Below, in pieces: positions 33,412 to 40,075 of a DNA stretch of 64,000 bases (positions are counted from its first letter, which is position 1; the number at the start of each line of letters is the position of its first letter). Below the pieces are notes generated by a model. The model did no database searches and had not been told where the DNA came from. It was given only the letters and a program-made list of their open reading frames with translations. This DNA comes from Prevotella sp. (lineage in GTDB: Bacteria > Bacteroidota > Bacteroidia > Bacteroidales > Bacteroidaceae): the NCBI GenBank assembly GCA_017442825.1, contig JAFRYZ010000044.1, positions 60,148 through 124,147 on the forward strand, written 5' to 3'. Made by a program: the position numbers and the translations under genes.

Positions 33412-33426
33412 ACCAATAATTTAGAA

Positions 33427-33948
33427 TTACTTTTTCTTGCCTTTCATCAGCTGATATACCACCCATCCTAATCCTATTAAGGTTATCAGACTTAATGTGG
33501 CCATGCGCGTCTTATGATCGGCATAGAAGCGTAGGTAGAAGAAGGAAACATCAACGACATAGAGAATGGCGGATGTCACTATCGTGTAACCAGCGACTAT
33601 CAATACTTCGCGCCATGTAGGACGGTAGTCTCTGTTCTTCAGATATGTGGCGACCATATATACGATGAACAACAATGGTGTTATAGCACAGAAACAGAGT
33701 ATGTACATCCAGATTTTCCGTTGCTCCTCCCGCTGCTTAACCAAACTGTCCATCTCCTGGTTCATACGCTCGTATGCCTTATAGCTCTCCGAGTGATTCC
33801 CCAGCGAGTCGGTGTGCAACTGCCTGACGAGTTCCTGCTGGTAGCTTTCCATCGATGACGGCTGCTGTGCATACCCAAAAGTCACAAAGGCACCACCAGT
33901 CAGCAGCGCACAGATGAGAAAGACATAGAGGATTTTATGGCTTGACAT
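33427..33948 (-). CDS. Small membrane protein of the Cys-rich cluster
   Basis: The 173-residue product starts at the ATG at 33948, which overlaps the end of the upstream gene by 14 bp; a longer frame exists but lies inside that gene. It has an N-terminal hydrophobic segment resembling a signal or first membrane helix (ending near GYAQQ). A charged helical stretch follows (ERMNQEMDSLVKQREEQRK), then three more membrane helices (about 85-110, 118-143 and 150-170) and a basic tail GKKK. No family recognised. The overlap suggests translational coupling and a shared role with the secreted protein upstream. Confidence 0.65.
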   Translation of the reverse strand: MSSHKILYVFLICALLTGGAFVTFGYAQQPSSMESYQQELVRQLHTDSLGNHSESYKAYERMNQEMDSLVKQREEQRKIWMYILCFCAITPLLFIVYMVATYLKNRDYRPTWREVLIVAGYTIVTSAILYVVDVSFFYLRFYADHKTRMATLSLITLIGLGWVVYQLMKGKKK

Positions 33949-34348
33949 TATTCCACCAATTATGATAGCCAACGTACCACCCGTAGGGATTTTTTCCCGT
34001 GTACTGATGTTCCTTCTTGAATCTGCTGTCATAGATGATAAAGGTATGATATGGTGCTCCGCCCCATACATGGAAACCGTTCATATCAAAGCGTTTGGTT
34101 ACCGTATAAAGAACATTTCCGTTATATTTGATTTGCACGGTAATTTCTGACTGCGTAAGATCAGCAGCCATATCGCCGTTGTTGGTAAAATACCCACGGA
34201 CCCTACATTCACCGTCGGAAACTGTAACCTCGGTTGTTGTAAACTTGATGTCTGCGCCTGCATATACTTTCTGCGGCATCACCATCATGATACCGAAAAG
34301 ACACATGAGGACTGTCCGGACAATCCATTGCTTGTTGTTCTGTTTCAT
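33935..34348 (-). CDS. Small secreted protein of the Cys-rich cluster
   Basis: The 137-residue product has a signal peptide (to about residue 30, MPQKVYA). The mature domain is mostly beta-stranded, with EVTVSDGECRVRGYFTNNGD and a C-terminal aromatic stretch (GWYVGYHNWWNN). It may be an immunoglobulin-like fold, with only one Cys in the mature part. No family recognised. Its 3' end overlaps the start of the membrane protein gene downstream. It lacks the CxxCxGxG knuckles of its neighbours. Confidence 0.65.
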   Translation of the reverse strand: MKQNNKQWIVRTVLMCLFGIMMVMPQKVYAGADIKFTTTEVTVSDGECRVRGYFTNNGDMAADLTQSEITVQIKYNGNVLYTVTKRFDMNGFHVWGGAPYHTFIIYDSRFKKEHQYTGKNPYGWYVGYHNWWNNVKP

Positions 34349-34368
34349 CGTTTGAACTCTTTTGGTGA

Positions 34369-34767
34369 TTACTGGCAGTCAGGACAAGGGATTTTCTTCA
34401 GTCCGCCACAACGAGGACACACCTTGTCGCCATAGAAACAATACTTCGGAGCCTCAGGGCATTTCTCATAGCCCTTGCCGTCGCATTGATGACAGTCGAT
34501 GACACGACCTGTTCCCTTGCAGGTCCAACAACTTGCGTTATTATAATACTTGGAGCCATGGCAGACGGGACAGGTCTTAAACTCGCCATTACATCTGCGG
34601 CAAACGATATTACCCAGTCCCTTACAAGTAGGACAGAGATCTGCCTTACCGTTGCACTCCGGACAGACTATCACACCTGAGCCGTCGCATCTTCTGCAAT
34701 TCGACTGTGCCTGTGCTGCTACGACAGCCATCAGGACTACTGCTAATATTAAAATAAATCGTTTCAT
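34369..34767 (-). CDS. Secreted DnaJ-type Cys-rich (CxxCxGxG) protein B
   Basis: The 132-residue product has a signal peptide (to about residue 21, VAAQAQ). Nine or ten CxxC motifs (CRRCDGSG, CPTCKGLG, CWTCKGTG, CHQCDGKG, CPRCGG, CPDC) cover nearly the whole mature chain. It is a paralog in style of the proteins at 31799, 36511 and 36840, with no other domain. Expected to bind several zinc ions after export. Two ATG codons are adjacent (34770 and 34767). The second matches the position used in its paralogs relative to the shared leader. Confidence 0.8.
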   Translation of the reverse strand: MKRFILILAVVLMAVVAAQAQSNCRRCDGSGVIVCPECNGKADLCPTCKGLGNIVCRRCNGEFKTCPVCHGSKYYNNASCWTCKGTGRVIDCHQCDGKGYEKCPEAPKYCFYGDKVCPRCGGLKKIPCPDCQ

Positions 34768-34785
34768 CATCGTATTTTTTATAGG

Positions 34786-35676
34786 TTACTCTTTTGTAGC
34801 TTTATTTAATTCAGGCGTGGCAGGCACTTGCGGAACCTGAATGATTTGATTGAAACGCGGACAGTCTTTTTTACAGTGTTCATTGAAAAACAGACTTGCC
34901 GACTTGCCCACGAAAGTAGCACCACAGTGTGGACACGTGATGCGAATGTCGTGCATGGGCTGAGGTGCAGATACTGATTCCTGCTGTGGCCTTTGCGATG
35001 CCGGCAAACTGTCATTCGCTTCCGCATCTTGATAATACGGGCAGTTTTGCTTGTGGGCTTCGCCTGTCTTCAGGTTTACATCGCAATAGATGCAATATGC
35101 TTCTTCGACACTCGGATTCAGGCTTTCAATAGCCGTGATCAGCGCCTCTATTTCCTTTTTGGAACCGAAAGGCAGGATGAAGCCGGGATGACGGTTTTTA
35201 TCCTTGTCGACGATAGGTGACACACTAAGATAGACAGCATCATCACCCACGAACATCATCTGCGTATAAGCCTCCACATGGGCATCCTTCATATTGTGAT
35301 ACTCCGGTTCTGGTGGTGTACCTATATCAAACCATGCCGTCACGTTCTTGAAGTTTGTATCGAACAGGACTGCTGCATCCTCGATGCCTGTTACGGGAGC
35401 TTTCGTATCCCACCACAGTCCTGCTTTGTCAGCAAGAGAACGCAATTCCTTGACAAATGAGGGGATATGCTTACTCGATAAACGTATTCCAACGATTGGG
35501 ATATGCTTGTTAAGCGACTGGCCATAGATGAGACAGTCGAAAGACTTTCCCTTAACATTCTCTACCAACACACCATAATCCCTATCGGTTACCGACGAGT
35601 GCCACGAGCCGTACTTCTGCGCACTCGCACAGAGAGAACACACCAAGGCAATTGCCAATAATACTTGCTTCTTCAT
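34786..35676 (-). CDS. Secreted cluster protein with C-terminal zinc-finger-like motif
   Basis: The 296-residue product has a signal peptide (MKKQVLLAIALVCSLCASAQ). The central alpha/beta region has no recognised family (about 25-190). A first motif CIYCDVNL..HKQNCPYY and a second CPHCGATF..HCKKDCPRF motif follow, both of the C-x2-C...H...C type. The tail is QIIQVPQVP. The start at 35676 is used because the longer frame reads through the repeat region of the upstream gene in a second frame. The gene begins at the stop of the upstream heptad-repeat gene (2 bp apart). A remnant of a second copy lies at 33334-33411. Confidence 0.7.
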   Translation of the reverse strand: MKKQVLLAIALVCSLCASAQKYGSWHSSVTDRDYGVLVENVKGKSFDCLIYGQSLNKHIPIVGIRLSSKHIPSFVKELRSLADKAGLWWDTKAPVTGIEDAAVLFDTNFKNVTAWFDIGTPPEPEYHNMKDAHVEAYTQMMFVGDDAVYLSVSPIVDKDKNRHPGFILPFGSKKEIEALITAIESLNPSVEEAYCIYCDVNLKTGEAHKQNCPYYQDAEANDSLPASQRPQQESVSAPQPMHDIRITCPHCGATFVGKSASLFFNEHCKKDCPRFNQIIQVPQVPATPELNKATKE

Positions 35677-35677
35677 G

Positions 35678-36454
35678 TCATTTCTTGTCACACTTCTTTG
35701 CTTTGTCGCATGCTTTTGCTTTTTCACATGCCTTTGCCTTTTCGCATGCCTTTGCTTTTTCGCATGACTTTGCCTTTTCACATGCCTTTGCCTTTTCACA
35801 TGCCTTTGCCTTTTCGCATGACTTTTCGCACTTCACATACTCAACCTGAGCATTGTTCTGACCGCTAATCTCTGGCTTGCAGCCCTCAGCAAGGATGATT
35901 TTCTTCAACTCAGAGGCATTGCTGACGTTGAGTTTCTCCAGTTTCTTCTGTTTGTGCAGGTCGATAACCTCCAACGGAGTGGTACCCACACCCAATGCGG
36001 TAAGGTTGGGGAAAAACTTCAGGAAGTCATAGTTAGTAATAACATTGCTGCGACCACCTCTTTCTAGCGAGAGGAAAGTAGCCTTCCTGGCTTCACAGCA
36101 ATCCACGATGCCGTCGCCGTTGGTGTCGATATCCTTGAAGCACTGTGAGAAGATGTTGTTTTCCTCGATCTTGACAACCGTCACTTTCTCTTTCTTTTCA
36201 GCTTTGCAACACTCTTTCTTTGCCTTGCAACACTCCTTCTGTGCCTTGCAACACTCCTTTTCAGCCTTGCAGCACTCCTTCTGTGCTTTGCAACATTCCT
36301 TCTCTGCCTTGCAACATTCCTTCTCTGCCTTGCAGCATTCCTTCTCTGCCTTGCAGCATTCCTTCTGAACCTTGCAACATTCTTTCTGTTCTTGTGCCTG
36401 TGCAGCACCCATAGCCACGAAGGCTATAGCTAATGATATAATCAGTCGTTTCAT
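35678..36454 (-). CDS. Secreted protein with KECCKAE heptads, EF-hand, leucine-rich segment and CEKAKA repeats
   Basis: The 258-residue product has a signal peptide (to about residue 21). It then has about nine heptads of type (Q/E)KECCKA (about residues 22-87) with nearly 20 cysteines. An EF-hand-like loop DTNGDGIVD is followed by CCEA and a leucine-rich segment (FLSLERGG to KIILAEGC). The last 50 residues are about eight hexads of type (A/S)CEKAK, each with one Cys. The central domain is a close relative of the N-terminal half of the protein at 37299-38318, where the EF-hand is followed by AAEA instead of CCEA. Calcium binding plus dense metal or disulfide chemistry is likely. I know of no described family with this architecture. 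Confidence 0.75.
   Translation of the reverse strand: MKRLIISLAIAFVAMGAAQAQEQKECCKVQKECCKAEKECCKAEKECCKAEKECCKAQKECCKAEKECCKAQKECCKAKKECCKAEKKEKVTVVKIEENNIFSQCFKDIDTNGDGIVDCCEARKATFLSLERGGRSNVITNYDFLKFFPNLTALGVGTTPLEVIDLHKQKKLEKLNVSNASELKKIILAEGCKPEISGQNNAQVEYVKCEKSCEKAKACEKAKACEKAKSCEKAKACEKAKACEKAKACDKAKKCDKK
35684..35832. repeat. 18-bp tandem repeat encoding CEKAKA
   Basis: About eight 18-bp units (GCATGCCTTTGCTTTTTC type, plus strand) near the 3' end of the heptad-repeat gene. Confidence 0.85.
36205..36391. repeat. 21-bp tandem repeat encoding KECCKAE
   Basis: About nine 21-bp units, seven residues each, with third-position variation such as AGCC/TGCC and Gln/Glu exchanges. Confidence 0.85.
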
Positions 36455-36510
36455 ATACGTTGAGTTTTAGTTTGATGTTTAAAGTATCGCCTGAGGCGAG
36501 GATTGATGTA

Positions 36511-36813
36511 TTAGATAGAGCCCCGTCCGAAGCAGCGTGTACAGAGCACGGCACCTTTTCCGTTACATGTACGACACTCGTTGTAACCTGTACCTTCGCA
36601 GACGCCGCAAGTATAGGTACTACCTTTATACTCCACCTGACCTGAACCGCCACACTTGATACACTTGAAGTAAGGGCGACCGCCACAAGTCGGGCATGTC
36701 AGACTACCCCTTCCGCCACAACTGTCACAGGTACGGTCACCCATTACGGTGAAACTCATCGCTATCATTGCTATTGCTACAACAGCAAATGATTTAAATA
36801 ATGACTTTTTCAT
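36511..36813 (-). CDS. Secreted DnaJ-type Cys-rich (CxxCxGxG) protein C
   Basis: The 100-residue product starts at MKKSLFKSF, has a signal peptide of about 25 residues and then six CxxCxGxG-type knuckles (CDSCGGRG, CPTCGGRP, CIKCGGSG, CGVCEGTG, CRTCNGKG, CTRCFGRG). It is the shortest of the four paralogs. An ATG two codons earlier (36819) is possible. The leader TATGATTATGAAA is like those of the other cluster genes. Probably a metal-stabilised exported protein; function unknown. Confidence 0.78.
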   Translation of the reverse strand: MKKSLFKSFAVVAIAMIAMSFTVMGDRTCDSCGGRGSLTCPTCGGRPYFKCIKCGGSGQVEYKGSTYTCGVCEGTGYNECRTCNGKGAVLCTRCFGRGSI

Positions 36814-36839
36814 AATCATATCTTTTTTGTAGTTATAAA

Positions 36840-37259
36840 TTATATCCTGCCAGCAGCTATACACTCCGGACAACGCCATTCTTTAATTCCAGAGCCGCCA
36901 CAGTTGTAGCATGATCCAGCTCCACTGCCATTACATCGGCTACATCTTAGATATCCGGAATTTTCCTTGCATGCCTCGCAGCGGAAGGTTTTCTGTCCGC
37001 CACAGTTTCCACATGTCTCATCGCCATTCATACCAGTACCATCGCAAGTATGACAAGTCAGCTCGCCAGAGCCGCTGCAATGGTAACAGCTTACCATACC
37101 ACTGCCCTGACAGTTATCACAACGTCCACCACTATTCCCATGACAAGAAAGGCAGGTTTCACGAATAATGCCAGTATTACCACAACGACTACAACTTTGA
37201 GCCTGAATAGCTAATGTACATGTCAAAGCTATTACTAATGTTAAAATGATTCGCTTCAT
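36840..37259 (-). CDS. Secreted DnaJ-type Cys-rich (CxxCxGxG) protein D
   Basis: The 139-residue product has a signal peptide (MKRIILTLVIALTCTLAIQAQ). About ten cysteine knuckles follow (CSRCGNTG, CDNCQGSG, CYHCSGSG, CHTCDGTG, CSRCNGSG, CYNCGGSG, CPEC), filling the mature chain. It has the same layout as the proteins at 31799 and 34369, and the leader is shared with them. It lies 39 bp downstream of the EF-hand/LRR gene and 26 bp upstream of protein C, consistent with one transcript. Confidence 0.8.
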   Translation of the reverse strand: MKRIILTLVIALTCTLAIQAQSCSRCGNTGIIRETCLSCHGNSGGRCDNCQGSGMVSCYHCSGSGELTCHTCDGTGMNGDETCGNCGGQKTFRCEACKENSGYLRCSRCNGSGAGSCYNCGGSGIKEWRCPECIAAGRI

Positions 37260-37298
37260 AACAATATAGTTTTTATGGTTAATATTTAATGTCTGTTG

Positions 37299-38318
37299 TT
37301 ATTTATACACCACCTTCGCCTGCTCACCTTTATAAGCAACCGGATACTTGATGGTAGGTTTGCAGCCCTTAGCCAGGATGATGGTCTTCAGCATGCGGCA
37401 GTCGCTGACGTCGAGTTCCTTCAGCTTCTTCAGGCAACTCAAATCCAGCGTCTCTGCGTATGTATAGCCGGCATGGAAGTATTCCAGGTTGGGGAAATAC
37501 TTCAGGTCTTCATACGACTTGATGTTGCGGATGAAACTTTTGAAGTTCATCAGGCTCAGCTTCGTTACTGCCTTCGCTTCGTCAATGGAAATCTCTCCGT
37601 TTTGGTCTGCATCTATTTTCCTGTTGCGCAGGCAGAACTCCTTGATACCTTCATCAGCAAACGGAACAGCGATCAGCACCGGCTGGCTCACCGTGAAGTA
37701 CTTGTTTCTCAATTCCTCCAGCTCATACTGGCAGGGAACTTCCAGCTTGCCGTTATGCCAGATGCCATACTTGCCATACTCCTTACTGACGATATAGCAG
37801 ACATCGCCGTCCTGCTCCACCTTCTCGCAGTAGCTGTACTCTTCCAACAGCTTGCGGACGGTTTCGTCCTCCACATAATATTCTATGTCTATGCGTGCCT
37901 TACCCTCCGGATTGATAATCTCCGGCTGGCAGCCCTGTGCAAGGATAATCTTCTGCAGGAATGTCGCATTCGTGAGGTTCAGCTTCTCCAACTTCGTCAG
38001 ACGATGCAGGTCTATAACCTCAGCAGTGGTGGTACCCACCGAGAAAGCCTTGAGGTTGGGGAAGTGTTTCAGGAAGTCATAGTTGTTGATGATATTGCTG
38101 CGTCCACCCCTGTCCAACACGAGTATCGTTGCAGCCTTTGCCTCAGCAGCATCAACGATGCCGTCGCCATTGGTGTCGATGTCCTTGAAACAATTGGAGA
38201 AGATGCTAAACTCCTTCATTGAGATTATGCAGTCTGAATCGGGTTCCTTGATGTTCTGAGCCATCATGGATAGGGTGCCTGTCAGAATGACTGTCAATAA
38301 TAATGCTACTCGTTTCAT
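37299..38318 (-). CDS. Secreted EF-hand/leucine-rich-repeat protein, two-module
   Basis: The 339-residue product has a signal peptide (to about residue 20, SMMAQ). Two similar modules each begin with an EF-hand-like loop (DTNGDGIVD near residue 48, DADQNGEIS near 235) followed by KLSL/ILVLDR-type leucine-rich strands. The modules end in AQGCQPEI or AKGCKPTI. Between them (about 140-225) is a WG-like stretch (KYGIWHNGKLEVPCQYELEELRNKYF). Calcium-dependent folding outside the cell is plausible. It is the first gene of the cluster, and its first module is the core of the heptad-repeat protein at 35678. No function is known to me. Confidence 0.75.
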   Translation of the reverse strand: MKRVALLLTVILTGTLSMMAQNIKEPDSDCIISMKEFSIFSNCFKDIDTNGDGIVDAAEAKAATILVLDRGGRSNIINNYDFLKHFPNLKAFSVGTTTAEVIDLHRLTKLEKLNLTNATFLQKIILAQGCQPEIINPEGKARIDIEYYVEDETVRKLLEEYSYCEKVEQDGDVCYIVSKEYGKYGIWHNGKLEVPCQYELEELRNKYFTVSQPVLIAVPFADEGIKEFCLRNRKIDADQNGEISIDEAKAVTKLSLMNFKSFIRNIKSYEDLKYFPNLEYFHAGYTYAETLDLSCLKKLKELDVSDCRMLKTIILAKGCKPTIKYPVAYKGEQAKVVYK

Positions 38319-38334
38319 ATTGATAAGGTTTTGA

Positions 38335-38364
38335 GGTTATGAGGTTTTAAGGTTGAGGGTTTAT
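38335..38364. repeat. Period-8 array (GGTTTTGA / GGTTATGA) in the cluster leader
   Basis: Four degenerate 8-bp units lie between the promoter element at 38404-38411 and the first gene of the Cys-rich cluster. Confidence 0.65.
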
Positions 38365-38403
38365 AGCTTAGGGGTAATGGTGGATAGTTTATGGTTTGTG
38401 TTG

Positions 38404-38411
38404 CAAAGATA
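38404..38411 (-). promoter_or_regulatory. -7 promoter element (TATCTTTG) of the Cys-rich cluster
   Basis: TAnnTTTG on the minus strand, 86 bp before the first ATG (38318) and divergent from the protease promoter. It is the only strong promoter candidate I found ahead of the cluster. Confidence 0.55.
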
Positions 38412-38495
38412 ATAGATGTTTCCCCTATAACAAAGGGAATATCCCTATTTCTTTGCAGGAATCCCCTACAATATGCAAGAAAAACACGGTTTTTG

Positions 38496-38526
38496 TTTGT
38501 TCTGCGCCCGTTTTTCATTACCTTTG
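38496..38526 (+). promoter_or_regulatory. Promoter of the papain-like protease gene (-33 TTTG, -7 TACCTTTG)
   Basis: TTTG at 38496-38499 and TACCTTTG at 38519-38526 with 19 bp between them, 23 bp before the start codon. Confidence 0.65.
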
Positions 38527-38549
38527 CACAAATTATACACGATAATCAC

Positions 38550-39749
38550 ATGAAAAAACTACTGACCCTGGCACTGCTTGCCGTCATGGCAACCGGTGCA
38601 AACGCGGAAGAGAAAGACTCCGTGAAAAGCAACAAACCCGTATTTACGACCATCAAGACGCTGCCCATCACCAGCATCAAGGACCAAAACCGCTCGGGTA
38701 CGTGTTGGGCATACTCTACCCTCTCCTTCTTCGAGAGCGAAATCCTGAAGAAGACGGGCAAGAGCTACGACCTCAGCGAGATGTTCATTGCCAACAAGGA
38801 CTACATGGAGCGTGCCGAACTGACCGTCCGCATGCACGGCGACAGCCAGTTTGCACAAGGAGGCTCGGCAGGCGACGTGCTCATCGTGATGAAGAACCAC
38901 GGCATCATTCCCGAAACGGCAATGCCGCTGCCTGGTACCATGCAGGGCGACTCGCTGGCTAACTTCAACGAGTTCTTCTCCGTGATGGAACCCTACGTGA
39001 AAGCTATTGCCAAGAGCGATGCCAAGAAAATCAGCAAGCAGTGGAAGGTGGGCTTGCAGGGCATCCTCGATGCCTATCTGGGCAAGACGCCGGAAACCTT
39101 CACCTATGAGGGCAAGACCTACACACCGAAATCGTTCATGGCAAGTCTGGGCATCGACCTCGACGACTACGTGAGCATCACCAGCTATACCCACCACCCG
39201 TTCTACACGAAGTTTGCCGTAGAGGTACAGGACAACTGGCGATGGGATCAGAGCTACAACGTGCCGATGGACGAGATGATGCGCATCATCGACAACGCGC
39301 TGGACAACGGCTACACCATAGCCTGGGGCGGTGACGTCAGCGAAGAGGGCTTCACCCGCAAAGGTCTCGGCATTCTCTACGACACGAAGAAGGCTCAGTC
39401 GCTCACAGGCAGCGATGCTGCACGCTGGCTGAAGCTGAAGGCTTCGGAGAAGAAGGAGAAACTGGACAGCCTCGGCGTGAATGCTCCGGAGATTGTTCCA
39501 ACGCAGCAGTATCGTCAGGACGGCTTCGACAACTGGGAACTGACCGACGACCACGGTATGCACATCTACGGATTGGCTAAAGACCAGAACGGCAAGGAGT
39601 ATTATATGGTGAAGAACTCATGGGGCGAATATGGCGACTACAAAGGCACCTGGTACATGACCAAAGCCTTCGTTGCTGGCAAAACCATGGACTTCCTCAT
39701 CAATAAAAACGCCATTCCAAAGGATATCCGCAAGAAACTGGGCATATAG
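38550..39749 (+). CDS. Secreted papain-like (C1) cysteine peptidase, aminopeptidase C/bleomycin-hydrolase type
   Basis: The 399-residue product has a signal peptide (MKKLLTLALLAVMATGANA). The active-site block is NRSGTCWAYS (Gln/Asn then Cys in SGTCWA), the catalytic His is in DDHGMHIYGLA and the Asn in KNSWGEYGD. The length and spacing match the C1B peptidase C family, though that family is usually cytosolic. Export here suggests digestion of peptides in the periplasm or outside. The ATG at 38550 is used because it starts the signal peptide and follows the promoter closely. It diverges from the Cys-rich cluster. Confidence 0.88.
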   Translation: MKKLLTLALLAVMATGANAEEKDSVKSNKPVFTTIKTLPITSIKDQNRSGTCWAYSTLSFFESEILKKTGKSYDLSEMFIANKDYMERAELTVRMHGDSQFAQGGSAGDVLIVMKNHGIIPETAMPLPGTMQGDSLANFNEFFSVMEPYVKAIAKSDAKKISKQWKVGLQGILDAYLGKTPETFTYEGKTYTPKSFMASLGIDLDDYVSITSYTHHPFYTKFAVEVQDNWRWDQSYNVPMDEMMRIIDNALDNGYTIAWGGDVSEEGFTRKGLGILYDTKKAQSLTGSDAARWLKLKASEKKEKLDSLGVNAPEIVPTQQYRQDGFDNWELTDDHGMHIYGLAKDQNGKEYYMVKNSWGEYGDYKGTWYMTKAFVAGKTMDFLINKNAIPKDIRKKLGI

Positions 39750-39824
39750 AAAGAAACCGTATCCTTAGCCGCTTGTGGCCCTATCCTGTAAAAGAGCCAC
39801 AGTTGCCACCCAAAAGAGCCTCTT

Positions 39825-39857
39825 TTGAACCGCAAAAGGGGCTCTTTTGCGGTTCAA
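39825..39857 (+). terminator. Hairpin after the peptidase gene
   Basis: A perfect inverted repeat TTGAACCGCAAAAG / CTTTTGCGGTTCAA with a short loop, followed by AAAACC instead of a T-run. It lies inside the 326-bp gap 39750-40075, which otherwise holds only AT-rich sequence and the array below. Confidence 0.55.
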
Positions 39858-39995
39858 AACCTATGCTTTTGCAACACAAGGAAGCACGATAGCAACTGGT
39901 TAACGTAAAGAAAACATAAAAAATATAGATGATGTTTTGTCGTTTGCGTAGATATTCGTAATTTTGAAGACTTTTTTATATTGGGGGATTGTAGT

Positions 39996-40029
39996 CAATT
40001 GACAATGGACAATAGATAATTGACAATGT
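39996..40029. repeat. Period-7 array upstream of recJ (CAATTGA units)
   Basis: Five units (CAATTGA, CAATGGA, CAATAGA, TAATTGA, CAATGTA). Confidence 0.75.
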
Positions 40030-40075
40030 AGCATGTCGCCCAAGACTGAGACGGAAGAATATAAATAACACAATA

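Noticed and set aside
35677-35799. N-terminal extension of the 34786-35676 gene rich in Lys, Arg, Gln, His
   Set aside because: It is a second-frame reading of the CEKAKA repeats of the upstream gene. A normal signal peptide begins at 35676.
36045-36368. Plus-strand frame with ALQHSF repeats opposite the KECCKAE gene
   Set aside because: It is the antisense reading of the 21-bp repeats. It has no signal peptide or start context, and the minus-strand protein has family-like domains.
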